Shown here piece by piece: positions 1 to 6,876 of a stretch of 15,638 bases of DNA. The notes beneath the pieces are model-generated. The model made no database searches. It saw nothing but the letters and a program-made list of their open reading frames with translations, and was not told the origin of the DNA. Position numbers and translations under genes: made by a program. The stretch is from assembly GCA_934630975.1 (NCBI GenBank), contig CAKTXH010000052.1, positions 1 to 15,638 of the forward strand. The letters are read 5' to 3'. Every line of letters begins with the position of its first letter. The first letter of the stretch is position 1. The stretch comes from an uncultured Clostridia bacterium. Lineage in GTDB: Bacteria; Bacillota; Clostridia; Christensenellales; Aristaeellaceae.

Positions 1-62
1 CAGTTCGCGTTCTTCTTGATTCTGTATCGTTTTCAAGGATCAGCTTCCGTATCGCTCGGAAG
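1..62 (-). other. Probable rRNA-operon leader (partial, runs off left edge)
   Basis: This transcribed leader lies downstream of the strong leftward promoter at 70-98. On the minus strand it contains a small hairpin (CTTCCG at 57-62 pairing with CGGAAG at 44-49). It then has TGATCCTTGAAAAC (29-42), which resembles the boxA/antitermination-like sequence TTCTTTGAAAACT found ahead of 16S rRNA in Bacillota. No rRNA sequence is inside the window, so the identity of the transcribed gene is inference. Another stable RNA or a protein gene with a leader is possible. Confidence 0.5.
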
Positions 63-69
63 TGACGTT

Positions 70-98
70 AGTATACCTCATTCTTTTCCCACTGTCAA
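70..98 (-). promoter_or_regulatory. Strong sigma-A promoter facing left, stable-RNA type
   Basis: On the minus strand there is a perfect -35 TTGACA (93-98), a 17-bp spacer and a -10 TATACT (70-75), with transcription expected to start near 63. Directly upstream (about 99-120) is an A-rich stretch with two A-tracts, like an UP element. A near-consensus promoter plus UP element is typical of rRNA and tRNA operons. It is not positioned to drive any gene inside this window. Confidence 0.8.
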
Positions 99-294
99 CA
101 CCTTTTTTACTTCTTTTTTCGAGCTATTGCGTTGTTTTTTGCCGTTTTCCCGAACGTTCAGATCGGATCGTTCCGACATCTTTCGACTATTTCGTCATTT
201 TCCAGCGATTTCCAATCCTGTCCAGTCGTCTGATGTTTAAAATTTGCGAACGATCATCGAGAACAAAAGTTTTTTATTTTTCTTCGAAATGTGT
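99..294. other. Intergenic region without a supported gene
   Basis: This T-rich stretch (plus strand) lies between the leftward strong promoter and the terminator of the zinc-ribbon gene. Its only open frames are short, lack ribosome binding sites and overlap in several frames, so no gene is called. The end next to the promoter probably serves as the UP element. A weak second promoter further upstream cannot be excluded, but no pair of -35 and -10 boxes with good spacing was seen. Confidence 0.5.
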
Positions 295-329
295 AAAAAA
301 ATTCTCCCCGCAGCTCATGCCACAGGGAG
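295..329 (-). terminator. Intrinsic terminator of the zinc-ribbon gene
   Basis: On the minus strand an 11-bp stem (319-329 with 304-314, three G-U pairs) closes a 4-nt ATGA loop. It is followed by a run of seven Ts (295-301). It sits about 50 nt after the stop codon of the gene at 378-668 and would insulate it from the leftward promoter. Confidence 0.85.
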
Positions 330-377
330 GATTCTTATCTTATGCTGTTAGCCTCGGCTTAACAAAGCCATCCGCTC

Positions 378-668
378 TTAGTAGCGCGGCTGACGATGGT
401 TCGCGAAGCAATCGCGGCAATACACCGGCTTGTCGCCGCGCGGCTGGAAGGGAACCTGGGTCTCCTTGCCGCAGTCCGCGCAAATCGCGGTGAACATCTC
501 GCGCTGCGGACGGGCGCCGCCGTTCTGGGCGCGGAACGCCGCACGGCACTCCGGGCAACGGCGCGGCTTGTTCTGGAAGCCTTTCTCGGCGTAGAACGCC
601 TGCTCGGAAGCGGTGAACACGAATTCTTTGCCGCAGTCACGGCAAGTGAGGGTTTCGTCCTGATACAT
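378..668 (-). CDS. Small double zinc-ribbon protein (CxxC-x17-CxxC type)
   Basis: This gene encodes a 96-residue soluble protein with two treble-clef or zinc-ribbon modules. The first is C9-x2-C12 with C38-x2-C41. The second is C63-x2-C66 with C84-x2-C87, which gives exactly the CxxC-x17-CxxC pattern of a known small zinc-ribbon family. A Gly/Arg-rich linker (about 46-58) joins them. Eight cysteines imply two bound zinc ions. The biochemical role is unknown; nucleic-acid or protein binding is the usual guess. The start at 668 was chosen over an upstream ATG at 710 because AAGGAGGA (676-683) lies 7 nt before it and the conserved part starts here. It is monocistronic, with its own promoter (798-826), a ~120-nt leader and a terminator (295-329). 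Confidence 0.85.
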   Translation of the reverse strand: MYQDETLTCRDCGKEFVFTASEQAFYAEKGFQNKPRRCPECRAAFRAQNGGARPQREMFTAICADCGKETQVPFQPRGDKPVYCRDCFANHRQPRY

Positions 669-826
669 GATTGTATCCTCCTTAAAATTTTTACCTTCAC
701 CGGTTGGCACTCACAGTAAGACTTCCGATTGGTGAACGCGAAGGCGATTCCAAGGAGGCCGCTATTGGGATGTGAAACGTAGGCTTAGGTTGCGTATAGT
801 ATACCACACTCGGCGCTAAAGTTCCA
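669..826 (-). promoter_or_regulatory. Promoter and long 5' leader of the zinc-ribbon gene
   Basis: The minus strand carries an extended -10 promoter, TGG+TATACT (798-806), with only a weak -35 around 821-826. Transcription would start near 791, leaving a leader of about 120 nt before the start codon at 668. The leader contains an inverted repeat, GGTGAA at 696-701 pairing with TTCACC at 731-736 (minus-strand reading), placed before the ribosome binding site. No known riboswitch class was recognised. Confidence 0.55.
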
Positions 827-943
827 CTTTTTTCGTTGATTTTATCATTTTTCACAAACAAGGCCGCAGGGAAAGAGGATTTTTTCATTCTACACAGAAT
901 TTTCCTATTTATCCATATTCATTCCGAAAGGTGGATTGCTTCT

Positions 944-1342
944 ATGATGCAGGTCGATTATAAGGCCTTTGGCCGCCGTCTCCGCGAATATCGCCACGCC
1001 CGCGGTCTCACGCAGGAAAAGCTGGGCGAACTTGTCGGCGTCAGCCATCAGCATATCGGTATGCTTGAACGCGGCAAACGCTCTCCCAGCATGGAAATGC
1101 TCATTTCGCTTTGCTATGCGCTGGATTGCACATGCGACGCGCTCTTTCAGGATTCCCTGCCCGAACAGGATGCCTGTTTTTTTCGTCAGCCCCCGCTCGT
1201 TCTGCGCAACACATTGAGTAACTGGGTGCTGGCCAACCAGCCGGATGACGCGCTCCTCCCCGGCGGCGCGGTCGATCTTCGTTTGCTTCCTCCGCTTCAT
1301 TTTTCCGCCATTGACGAGGAACTTTCTTCTTCTCCGTCCTGA
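944..1342 (+). CDS. XRE-family helix-turn-helix transcriptional regulator
   Basis: This is a 132-residue DNA-binding regulator. Residues about 8-65 form a Cro/C1-type helix-turn-helix: FGRRLREYRHARGLTQ, then LGELVGVSHQHIGMLERGKR, then a third helix block SMEMLISLCYALDC. The remaining ~65 residues have no recognised domain and are probably a small dimerisation or regulatory tail; residues 62-77 include several cysteines. Two adjacent ATGs occur (944 and 947); GAAAGGTGG at 926-934 fits the first. The longer frame from 836 lacks a ribosome binding site. The target is unknown; autoregulation is the default inference. The gene stands alone and ends in a terminator shared with yqeY. No confident promoter was found in the AT-rich 830-925 stretch. 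Confidence 0.85.
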   Translation: MMQVDYKAFGRRLREYRHARGLTQEKLGELVGVSHQHIGMLERGKRSPSMEMLISLCYALDCTCDALFQDSLPEQDACFFRQPPLVLRNTLSNWVLANQPDDALLPGGAVDLRLLPPLHFSAIDEELSSSPS

Positions 1343-1360
1343 TGATTGATTACGTAAAAG

Positions 1361-1402
1361 CCGCGCATGCAAGCCCGTTCGAAGGCCGCATGCGCGGTTT
1401 TT
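1361..1402. terminator. Intrinsic terminator between the convergent XRE gene and yqeY
   Basis: A perfect 10-bp stem (CCGCGCATGC at 1361-1370 with 1388-1397) is followed by five Ts on the plus strand (1398-1402), which terminates the XRE gene. On the minus strand the same stem is followed by four Ts, so it may also stop transcription from yqeY, though less efficiently. Confidence 0.85.
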
Positions 1403-1415
1403 ATTGTTTTATTAC

Positions 1416-1862
1416 TCAGGCGAAAAAGCTTCCGAGCACCTGATTCACCAGTCCGCCGTCCGCTTTGCCCTTGACGCGCGGCATCAGCGTTTTCATGATG
1501 CGCCCCTTATCTTTCGCCGTCGGCTGCTCAATTTGCAGTTCCGCAAGCACTTCCTTGATCACCACGCGGATTTCATCCTCGTCCATCAGCTTGGGCACAA
1601 ACTCACCGTAAACCTGCATGCGCAGCTTCGCTTCCTCGATGGTCTGCACGCGATCCGCCGGCGTGGTGTCAATCGTCTCCTGCGCCTGCTTGATTTCGCG
1701 GAAGATGACGGCGTTTTCCTCTTCCTCCGTCAAATCGGCGCGCTTGTCAATCTGCTTGCTCTTGAGCGCGGAAAGCAGCAGGCTCAGCGCATCCTTGCGT
1801 TCCTTATTCTTGTCCTTCATGGCCTGCATCATGGCGGCGCGGACGGTATCAATCTTGCTCAT
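1416..1862 (-). CDS. yqeY: GatB/YqeY domain-containing protein
   Basis: This 148-residue protein has the full length of the YqeY family. The family is related to the tRNA-binding tail domain of GatB, the amidotransferase subunit that makes Gln-tRNA and Asn-tRNA. Its cellular role is not settled. Recognisable features are the N-terminal basic helix (MQAMKDKNKERKDALSLL), the acidic TEEEENAVIFREIKQAQE block, and a C-terminal KGRIMKTLMPRVKGKADGG motif near residues 117-135, typical of the family. The start is supported by AAAGGAGAG about 8 nt upstream. It lies downstream of pgi on the same strand, separated by 51 nt containing a terminator-like hairpin. Confidence 0.92.
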   Translation of the reverse strand: MSKIDTVRAAMMQAMKDKNKERKDALSLLLSALKSKQIDKRADLTEEEENAVIFREIKQAQETIDTTPADRVQTIEEAKLRMQVYGEFVPKLMDEDEIRVVIKEVLAELQIEQPTAKDKGRIMKTLMPRVKGKADGGLVNQVLGSFFA

Positions 1863-1879
1863 GTTGATCTCTCCTTTTG

Positions 1880-1908
1880 AAAAACAGGGCCGGATGCTCT
1901 CCGACCCC
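1880..1908 (-). terminator. Terminator-like hairpin between pgi and yqeY
   Basis: On the minus strand a 9-bp stem with two G-U pairs (1900-1908 with 1886-1894) and a 5-nt loop is followed by GTTTTTC. It starts 5 nt after the pgi stop codon and ends about 18 nt before the yqeY start. No promoter fits in the remaining space, so it probably acts as a leaky terminator or processing site that reduces yqeY expression (inference). Confidence 0.6.
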
Positions 1909-1913
1909 GCTGA

Positions 1914-3326
1914 TTACAGAATATACTCCGGCTTGAATGCGGGACGACCCGTCATTTCCTTGCGGGCAGCGTCATACTTCGCATCCGTATTGCCCAGAAT
2001 CGCGTAAGTCGCGCGCTTGCTGGTCTCTACGCCTGGCTGGTTGAACGCGTCGATGTTCAGCAGTTCGCCCTCGTAAGCGGTCGTCATCTCCAGCAGGAAC
2101 ATCAGCTGACCCAGCGTATACGCGTTGACCTCCGGCATGATGATCGTCTGATTCATGCGGCGGTTGACATACAGCGCATACTCCGTGCCCTGACGCTCCG
2201 CCTCGATGAGCGTGTTGTGCGTCATGCCGCCCAGGAACGCCACATCCTTGAATTCTTCGCAGCCCTTCGGGATCTTCGTCTCGGCGCGGAAATTCTCCAC
2301 CTTGATGAAGGTGATCACCTTATCGAACGGGCCTTCGTTGTAGAGCTGGAGCTGGCTGTGCTGATCCGTCACGCCCAGCGCCTTGGCCGGCGTCTGTCCG
2401 GCGTGGCAGTCGCTGCCGTCGCGGCGCTTATTCTTGCCCAGCGACTCCGCCCACAGCTGGCAGAACCAGTCCGCCATATACTTAAGGGAATCGGCATACG
2501 GCAGCATGACCTGCACGTTGCGCCCCATCTCCTCGCAGGCGATATACTGGAGCACCGCCTCCAGCAGCGCCGGGTTCTTCATCATGTCGTCCGTCTTGCA
2601 GCGCTCGTCCATCGCCGCCGCGCCCTTGAGCATCGCGCGGATGTCGATGCCGCAGCAGGCCGCGGGTACGAGACCGACCGGGCACATTTCGGAGAATCGG
2701 CCGCCCACGCCGTCCGGGATATAGAAGGTGATGAAGCCGTTTTCCTTCGCCAGCTTGATCAGATTGCCCTTCTCGTGATCGGTCACGGCGATGATGTGCT
2801 TCGCCCAGTCCGCGCCGACCTGCGCCTTGAGCGCCTCGGTCACGATCAGATACTGGCTCATCGTCTCCGCCGTTCCGCCGGATTTGCTGATGATGCAGAA
2901 GCAAGTCTTATCCAGCTCGATCACGTCCATCAGCGCAGCCATGCGCTCCGGGTCGATGTTGTCCTCGACGTAGAACTTCGGGCCGGGGCGCTTGCTGTCC
3001 GGCAGTTCGTTGTAATGCAGATGGTTCAAAGCCTGATGCACCGCAATCGGGCCGAGCGCGCTGCCGCCGATGCCCAGCACGACAAAGTATTTAAACGCCT
3101 TGCGCACCTGTTCGGCGACTTTCTCAATCTCCGAAACGATTTCTTCCTGATTGTAGGGCAGGTTCATCCAGCCGAGCCAGCCCGTGCCGCGGTTCGCTTC
3201 AACGGCATGCTGCGCCTTCACGGCCGCATCCTGCATCGCCGCAAGCTGCGCCTTCGTCACGCCGTATTCGCCGCCAAGCATATCCGCCATCATGTGATTA
3301 ACGTCAAGACGAATGTTCTGTTCCAT
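1914..3326 (-). CDS. pgi: Glucose-6-phosphate isomerase
   Basis: This enzyme interconverts glucose 6-phosphate and fructose 6-phosphate in glycolysis and gluconeogenesis, in the cytosol. At 470 residues it has the length of the compact bacterial PGI form. Two SIS-fold sugar-phosphate domains are visible. VLGIGGSALG (83-92) and SKSGGTAET (148-156) form the phosphate-binding loops. GVGGRFS (206-212) contains the conserved active-site Arg, WAESLGK (292-298) carries the catalytic Glu294, and TDQHSQLQLY lies at 320-329. A lysine in VETSKRATY near the C-terminus matches the catalytic-lysine segment of the family. The start has only a moderate ribosome binding site (GAAGGGATGAG). The gene has its own promoter (3362-3390) and is followed by yqeY. 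Confidence 0.97.
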   Translation of the reverse strand: MEQNIRLDVNHMMADMLGGEYGVTKAQLAAMQDAAVKAQHAVEANRGTGWLGWMNLPYNQEEIVSEIEKVAEQVRKAFKYFVVLGIGGSALGPIAVHQALNHLHYNELPDSKRPGPKFYVEDNIDPERMAALMDVIELDKTCFCIISKSGGTAETMSQYLIVTEALKAQVGADWAKHIIAVTDHEKGNLIKLAKENGFITFYIPDGVGGRFSEMCPVGLVPAACCGIDIRAMLKGAAAMDERCKTDDMMKNPALLEAVLQYIACEEMGRNVQVMLPYADSLKYMADWFCQLWAESLGKNKRRDGSDCHAGQTPAKALGVTDQHSQLQLYNEGPFDKVITFIKVENFRAETKIPKGCEEFKDVAFLGGMTHNTLIEAERQGTEYALYVNRRMNQTIIMPEVNAYTLGQLMFLLEMTTAYEGELLNIDAFNQPGVETSKRATYAILGNTDAKYDAARKEMTGRPAFKPEYIL

Positions 3327-3361
3327 TTTCTCTCATCCCTTCGGTGAAATTCGTTGCTTTT

Positions 3362-3390
3362 ATTTTACTCCCGCGGCGCGCTTTCGTCAA
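3362..3390 (-). promoter_or_regulatory. Promoter of pgi
   Basis: On the minus strand the -35 is TTGACG (3385-3390), the spacer is 17 bp and the -10 is TAAAAT (3362-3367). The -35 overlaps the stop codon of the upstream TIM-barrel gene. pgi can therefore be transcribed independently of that gene, although no terminator separates them and read-through is expected. Confidence 0.7.
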
Positions 3391-4190
3391 TCCATAGATT
3401 TGCCCGGTTCAGCCGCTATGCTTTTCAGGTATTGAATGGACTGCGCCAACGCCTCGTCGCTTTTCACCAGCGCCAGATACGGCTCCACGATCACCGCGCC
3501 CGTATACTCTGCCCGCCTGAGCGCGGAAATAAACCCCGCAAAATCAAACGCTCCCTCTCCGGGCAGGCAGAGCCGCCCCGCCTCGTCCCAATCGCAGACG
3601 TGCACATTGGCCAACTGCCTGCCCATCGCCTGCACAAAGTCAACCGGGGCGCATCCGGCGCGCATCGCCTGTTTGATGTCCAGCGTAAAGCGGATGTCCG
3701 GCAGCAGCTTTCGAATCTCGCGCACGCGTTCCGGCGTCGTCATCTGACACCAGCAGACGTTTTCCCATGCAATGCGAATCTCTCTTTGCGTTGCTTCCTC
3801 CTGCATCCGCGCGACGACCTCCGCGTTTCTCTGCGCGTCAAACGGCAGTTCAACCCGCGCCGGAGAATACCGCCCGTGATACACATACAGGCGCGCGCCC
3901 AGTTCCGCCGCCGCATCCAGCACATGCCGCAGCGTGTCGAGCGCGTCCGCCCGCTGTCTGGCCGAACGCCCGAAAAACTCGTTTTCAAACGCCGTTCCGA
4001 ACGGATGGACGCTCGTACAGGGCAGGCCGCGCAGCTTTTCCTTCGTCAGTCGCGCAAAATCTCTCGTGTATTCGCTGCGCGTTTGAAAGAAAACCTCGGC
4101 GCAGTCCGCCCCATATCCGCGAAGATGCGCCGCCGCTTCTTCCACTTCCCATTTGCCGTAAAACGCCGCCGTTGAAAGCCCGATTCTCAC
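3387..4190 (-). CDS. Sugar phosphate isomerase/epimerase-like TIM-barrel protein
   Basis: This 267-residue protein is of the xylose-isomerase-like / AP-endonuclease-2 TIM-barrel superfamily, whose members use a divalent metal to isomerise or epimerise sugars or, in some branches, cut damaged DNA. Metal-ligand-like positions recur at strand ends: CAEVFFQT, SVHPFGTAFEN, YVYHGRY, AWENVCWC, TLDIKQAM, NVHVCDWDE and IVEPYLAL. The substrate cannot be deduced. The start is taken as GTG at 4190, because GGAGGAGC (4197-4204) lies 6 nt before it and the family usually begins with MRIGLST-like sequence. The upstream in-frame ATG at 4223 has no ribosome binding site. It is the first gene of the minus-strand cluster with pgi and yqeY, consistent with carbohydrate metabolism (inference). 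Confidence 0.85.
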   Translation of the reverse strand: MRIGLSTAAFYGKWEVEEAAAHLRGYGADCAEVFFQTRSEYTRDFARLTKEKLRGLPCTSVHPFGTAFENEFFGRSARQRADALDTLRHVLDAAAELGARLYVYHGRYSPARVELPFDAQRNAEVVARMQEEATQREIRIAWENVCWCQMTTPERVREIRKLLPDIRFTLDIKQAMRAGCAPVDFVQAMGRQLANVHVCDWDEAGRLCLPGEGAFDFAGFISALRRAEYTGAVIVEPYLALVKSDEALAQSIQYLKSIAAEPGKSMD

Positions 4191-4252
4191 GTTTCCGCTC
4201 CTCCGTTCGTTTTTCCGCCTCATATGGCCGTCCGCTTTTTGCCTACCGTCTG

Positions 4253-4282
4253 ATTATAACGCATGCATGCGCGGAATGTCAC
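4253..4282 (-). promoter_or_regulatory. Promoter of the TIM-barrel gene
   Basis: On the minus strand the -35 is GTGACA (4277-4282), the spacer is 18 bp and the -10 is a perfect TATAAT (4253-4258). Transcription is expected near 4246, giving a leader of about 55 nt before the GTG at 4190. This placement also argues against an ATG start far upstream. Confidence 0.75.
4260..4271. promoter_or_regulatory. 12-bp perfect palindrome in the promoter spacer, operator candidate
   Basis: CGCATGCATGCG is its own reverse complement. It lies wholly between the -35 and -10 of the leftward promoter, where a bound regulator would block RNA polymerase. It is short and could be chance; no second copy was noticed in the window. 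Confidence 0.35.
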
Positions 4283-4311
4283 TTTCTTTTTGCGCGAATC
4301 TGTGGTATGAT
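4283..4311 (+). promoter_or_regulatory. Promoter of the YgiQ-family gene
   Basis: An extended -10, TGG+TATGAT (4303-4311), lies 17 bp after a weak -35, TTTCTT (4283-4288). The -35 directly abuts the -35 of the opposite promoter. Transcription would start near 4318, about 42 nt before the start codon at 4360. Confidence 0.6.
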
Positions 4312-4359
4312 GATTGACGCTATTTGAATTGATTTGTGCTTTTAAGGAGTTTTGCAAAT

Positions 4360-6390
4360 ATGGCCGATCGTATTCTCTTTCCGCCGACAACCGTTGCCGA
4401 TATGCGTCAGCGCGGCTGGGACGCGCCGGATTTCGTCTATGTCAGCGGCGACGCGTATGTGGATCATCCGTCCTTCGGCGCGGCCGTCATCGTCCGCACG
4501 CTGGAAGCCGCGGGTTACCATGTCGCGGTGCTTGCCCAGCCGAATTGGAAAAACGCCAACGATTTCAAGCGGTTTGGCCGCCCGAATTACGGTTTTCTCG
4601 TCTCCTCCGGCGTGATTGACAGCATGGTCAACCACTATACCGCCGCCAAGCGCCGCCGCTCCTCCGACGTCTATACCCCCGGCGGCAAAGCGGCCAAACG
4701 CCCGGATCGCGCGGTCAACGTCTATTGCCGCCTGATCCGCGAAGCTTACGGCGATATCCCGATTGCCATCGGCGGTGTGGAAGCCTCCCTGCGCCGTTTC
4801 GCGCATTATGATTATTGGGACGATGCGGTTCGCCCGAGCATCCTGGTGGATTCCGGCGCGGATCTGCTGATGTTCGGCATGGGCGAACGCACCATCCTCG
4901 TCACGGCAGATTGGATGAGCCGCGGCGCGCCCGCGTGGGAGTGCGCCAAGATGCGCGGCGTGTGCTTTCTCTCCCCGGCGGCCATGCGCGCCAGCATCGA
5001 AATTCCTTCCTTCGAGGATTGCGTCAAGAGCAAGAAGAAATATGGCGAAGCGTTCCTCGTTCAGTATAACGAGCAGGATCCCATTCGCGGCCACGCCATC
5101 AGCCAGCGCCACGGCGACAAATATGTCGTGCAGACCGTGCCGGATATGCCGCTCTCCCGCGACGAGCTGGATCAATCGTATACCCTGCCGTATCAGCGCA
5201 CGTGGCACCCCGATTACGACGCGCTGGGCGGCGTGCCCGCCATCGAGGAAGTGCAGTTCTCCATCGCGCACACGCGCGGCTGCTTCGGTTCGTGCTCCTT
5301 CTGCGCCATCACCTTCCTGCAAGGGCGCATCGTCACCACCCGCAGCCACGAATCCGTCATCGAAGAAGCAAAAGCCATCACGCAGATGCCGAATTTCAAA
5401 GGCTATATTCACGACGTCGGCGGCCCTACGGCCAATTTCCGCCGCGCGGCCTGTGATAAACAGCTCAAAGTCGGCACCTGCGCGGGTCGCCAGTGTCTCT
5501 TTCCCAAGCCCTGCCCGAATATGGTCGTCGATCATACGGATTATATCAAGCTGCTGCGCGAAGTGCGCGCCCTGCCGAAGGTTAAAAAGGTGTTCGTGCG
5601 CTCCGGCCTGCGCTACGACTACATCATGGCCGATCAATCCGACGCGTTCCTGCGCGAGCTGTGCCAGTACCACGTCAGCGGCCAGCTCAAGGTCGCGCCG
5701 GAACACGTCAGCCCGAAGGTGCTTGCCGTCATGGGCAAGCCGGGGCGCGACGTATACGACGCGTTCTGTGAAAAATACAGGCGCATCAATCAGGAACTTG
5801 GCAAGGAACAGTATCTTGTGCCCTACCTGATTTCCAGCCATCCCGGCAGCGACCTTGCCGCCGCCATCGAGCTGGCCGAATACCTGCGCGATATCAATCA
5901 TCAGCCCGAACAGGTGCAGGACTTTTATCCCACGCCGGGCACATTGTCCACCTGCATGTTCTATACCGGCTTTGACCCGCGCACCGGCAAGCCGGTCTAC
6001 ATCCCGCGTTCGCCGGAGGAAAAGGCCATGCAGCGCGCGCTGCTCCAGTTCCGCCGCCCGCAGAATTTTGATCTCGTCCGCAAAGCCCTGCGTCAGGCGC
6101 ACCGCGAGGATTTAATCGGCACGGGTCGCGAATGTCTCGTGCCGCCGGAGGGCGTGAAAACCGCGCATGAATATGCGCAGATCCGCCGCGAACGTAAAGA
6201 GCGTGAGGAGCGCCGCGAGCTTCGCGAAGGCCGCGCGCCCAAGTCGTCCCCGCGCGCAGGCGGCCGCCCCGGCGCAAAACCCGCCGGCAAAGGCGCGCCC
6301 GCTCACGGCAAGCCCTCCGGCCGTCCCGCGGCAAAGGGCGGCAGTCGTCCTTCCCCGCGCCCCGGCAGCGCCAATCGCAAGCCGCGTTAA
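4360..6390 (+). CDS. YgiQ family radical SAM protein
   Basis: This 676-residue protein belongs to the UPF0313/YgiQ family. The radical SAM cluster motif is C308-x3-C312-x2-C315 (CFGSCSFC), which binds a 4Fe-4S cluster that cleaves S-adenosylmethionine. An N-terminal family domain (DRILFPPTT... YVSGDAYVDHPSFG) precedes it, and a C-terminal domain (FYPTPGTLSTCMFYTG ... FRRPQNFDLVRKAL) follows. The reaction is unknown for the family. The last ~60 residues form a disordered basic tail rich in Arg, Lys, Pro, Gly and Ala, possibly nucleic-acid binding. The start at 4360 follows AAGGAG (4344-4349) with 10-nt spacing; an upstream ATG at 4336 precedes that site. The stop overlaps that of the convergent Nudix gene. 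Confidence 0.95.
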   Translation: MADRILFPPTTVADMRQRGWDAPDFVYVSGDAYVDHPSFGAAVIVRTLEAAGYHVAVLAQPNWKNANDFKRFGRPNYGFLVSSGVIDSMVNHYTAAKRRRSSDVYTPGGKAAKRPDRAVNVYCRLIREAYGDIPIAIGGVEASLRRFAHYDYWDDAVRPSILVDSGADLLMFGMGERTILVTADWMSRGAPAWECAKMRGVCFLSPAAMRASIEIPSFEDCVKSKKKYGEAFLVQYNEQDPIRGHAISQRHGDKYVVQTVPDMPLSRDELDQSYTLPYQRTWHPDYDALGGVPAIEEVQFSIAHTRGCFGSCSFCAITFLQGRIVTTRSHESVIEEAKAITQMPNFKGYIHDVGGPTANFRRAACDKQLKVGTCAGRQCLFPKPCPNMVVDHTDYIKLLREVRALPKVKKVFVRSGLRYDYIMADQSDAFLRELCQYHVSGQLKVAPEHVSPKVLAVMGKPGRDVYDAFCEKYRRINQELGKEQYLVPYLISSHPGSDLAAAIELAEYLRDINHQPEQVQDFYPTPGTLSTCMFYTGFDPRTGKPVYIPRSPEEKAMQRALLQFRRPQNFDLVRKALRQAHREDLIGTGRECLVPPEGVKTAHEYAQIRRERKEREERRELREGRAPKSSPRAGGRPGAKPAGKGAPAHGKPSGRPAAKGGSRPSPRPGSANRKPR

Positions 6391-6845
6391 ACCGCCCTGC
6401 CGTTTAAAACCGCCTTCACAAGCCGTTCTTCCTCGTAAACCAGTTTGAGCGAGAAGAACGGCTCTTTTTCTTGAAGCAGGCGCAGAAAAACCTTGTCGCC
6501 TTCCCAAATCGGCAGCGCCGTCAGCTTGTCCGTCTCCACCCATTCCAGCGCGCCCTCGTCGCAGTCGCGCAGCGTCCCTTCAAACGCGTCGGCGGTAAAC
6601 AGGTGCATGTATTCGCAGTAATCGCCGGAAACAAACGTCACAATTCCGCGGTATGCCCAGCTTGTCAGCGTCAGCCCGGTTTCTTCCCGAACTTCGCGAA
6701 GCATGCACTCCTCCGGGCTTTCTCCCGGCTCAAACTTGCCGCCCACGCCCAGCCATTTGTCGCGGTTCATGTCGTTTTTCTTCTTGATTCGGTGGATCAT
6801 CAGGGTGCGCCCGTCCTTTTCGATATAGCAAAGCGTCGTCTGCAT
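6387..6845 (-). CDS. Nudix hydrolase (MutT-like)
   Basis: This 152-residue hydrolase cleaves a nucleoside diphosphate linked to another group, in MutT-like members oxidised dNTPs; the substrate here is not known. The complete Nudix box spans residues 36-58: G36-x5-E42-x7-R50-E51-V-x-E54-E55-x-G57-L. It supplies the Mg-binding glutamates. The start at 6845 follows AAAGGG with 9-nt spacing. A nearby in-frame ATG at 6854 is too close to that site, and the frame extending to 6914 would include the promoter. Its stop shares four bases (TTAA, 6387-6390) with that of the YgiQ gene. The terminator of that gene lies inside this gene's 3' end. Confidence 0.93.
   Translation of the reverse strand: MQTTLCYIEKDGRTLMIHRIKKKNDMNRDKWLGVGGKFEPGESPEECMLREVREETGLTLTSWAYRGIVTFVSGDYCEYMHLFTADAFEGTLRDCDEGALEWVETDKLTALPIWEGDKVFLRLLQEKEPFFSLKLVYEEERLVKAVLNGRAV
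6421..6470 (+). terminator. Intrinsic terminator of the YgiQ gene inside the Nudix coding region
   Basis: An 11-bp perfect stem (AGCCGTTCTTC at 6421-6431 with 6453-6463) extends further with a one-base bulge and is followed by CTTTTTC (6464-6470). It points in the plus direction, 31 nt after the YgiQ stop codon, yet lies entirely within the coding sequence of the convergent Nudix gene. Confidence 0.75.
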
Positions 6846-6876
6846 GGCCTTCATCCCTTTCTGCGTTTCTTTTTTC

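Noticed and set aside
62..493. 143-codon plus-strand frame near the left edge
   Set aside because: No ribosome binding site, runs antisense into the zinc-ribbon gene and its terminator, and the protein has no recognisable motif.
697..888. 63-codon minus-strand frame upstream of the zinc-ribbon gene
   Set aside because: Its start lies upstream of the predicted promoter and it lacks a binding site; the stretch is better explained as promoter and leader.
2217..3347. 376-codon plus-strand frame opposite pgi
   Set aside because: Antisense shadow; pgi motifs on the minus strand are unequivocal.
4342..6102. 586-codon minus-strand frame opposite the YgiQ gene
   Set aside because: Antisense shadow; the plus-strand protein has the radical SAM motif and the family domains.
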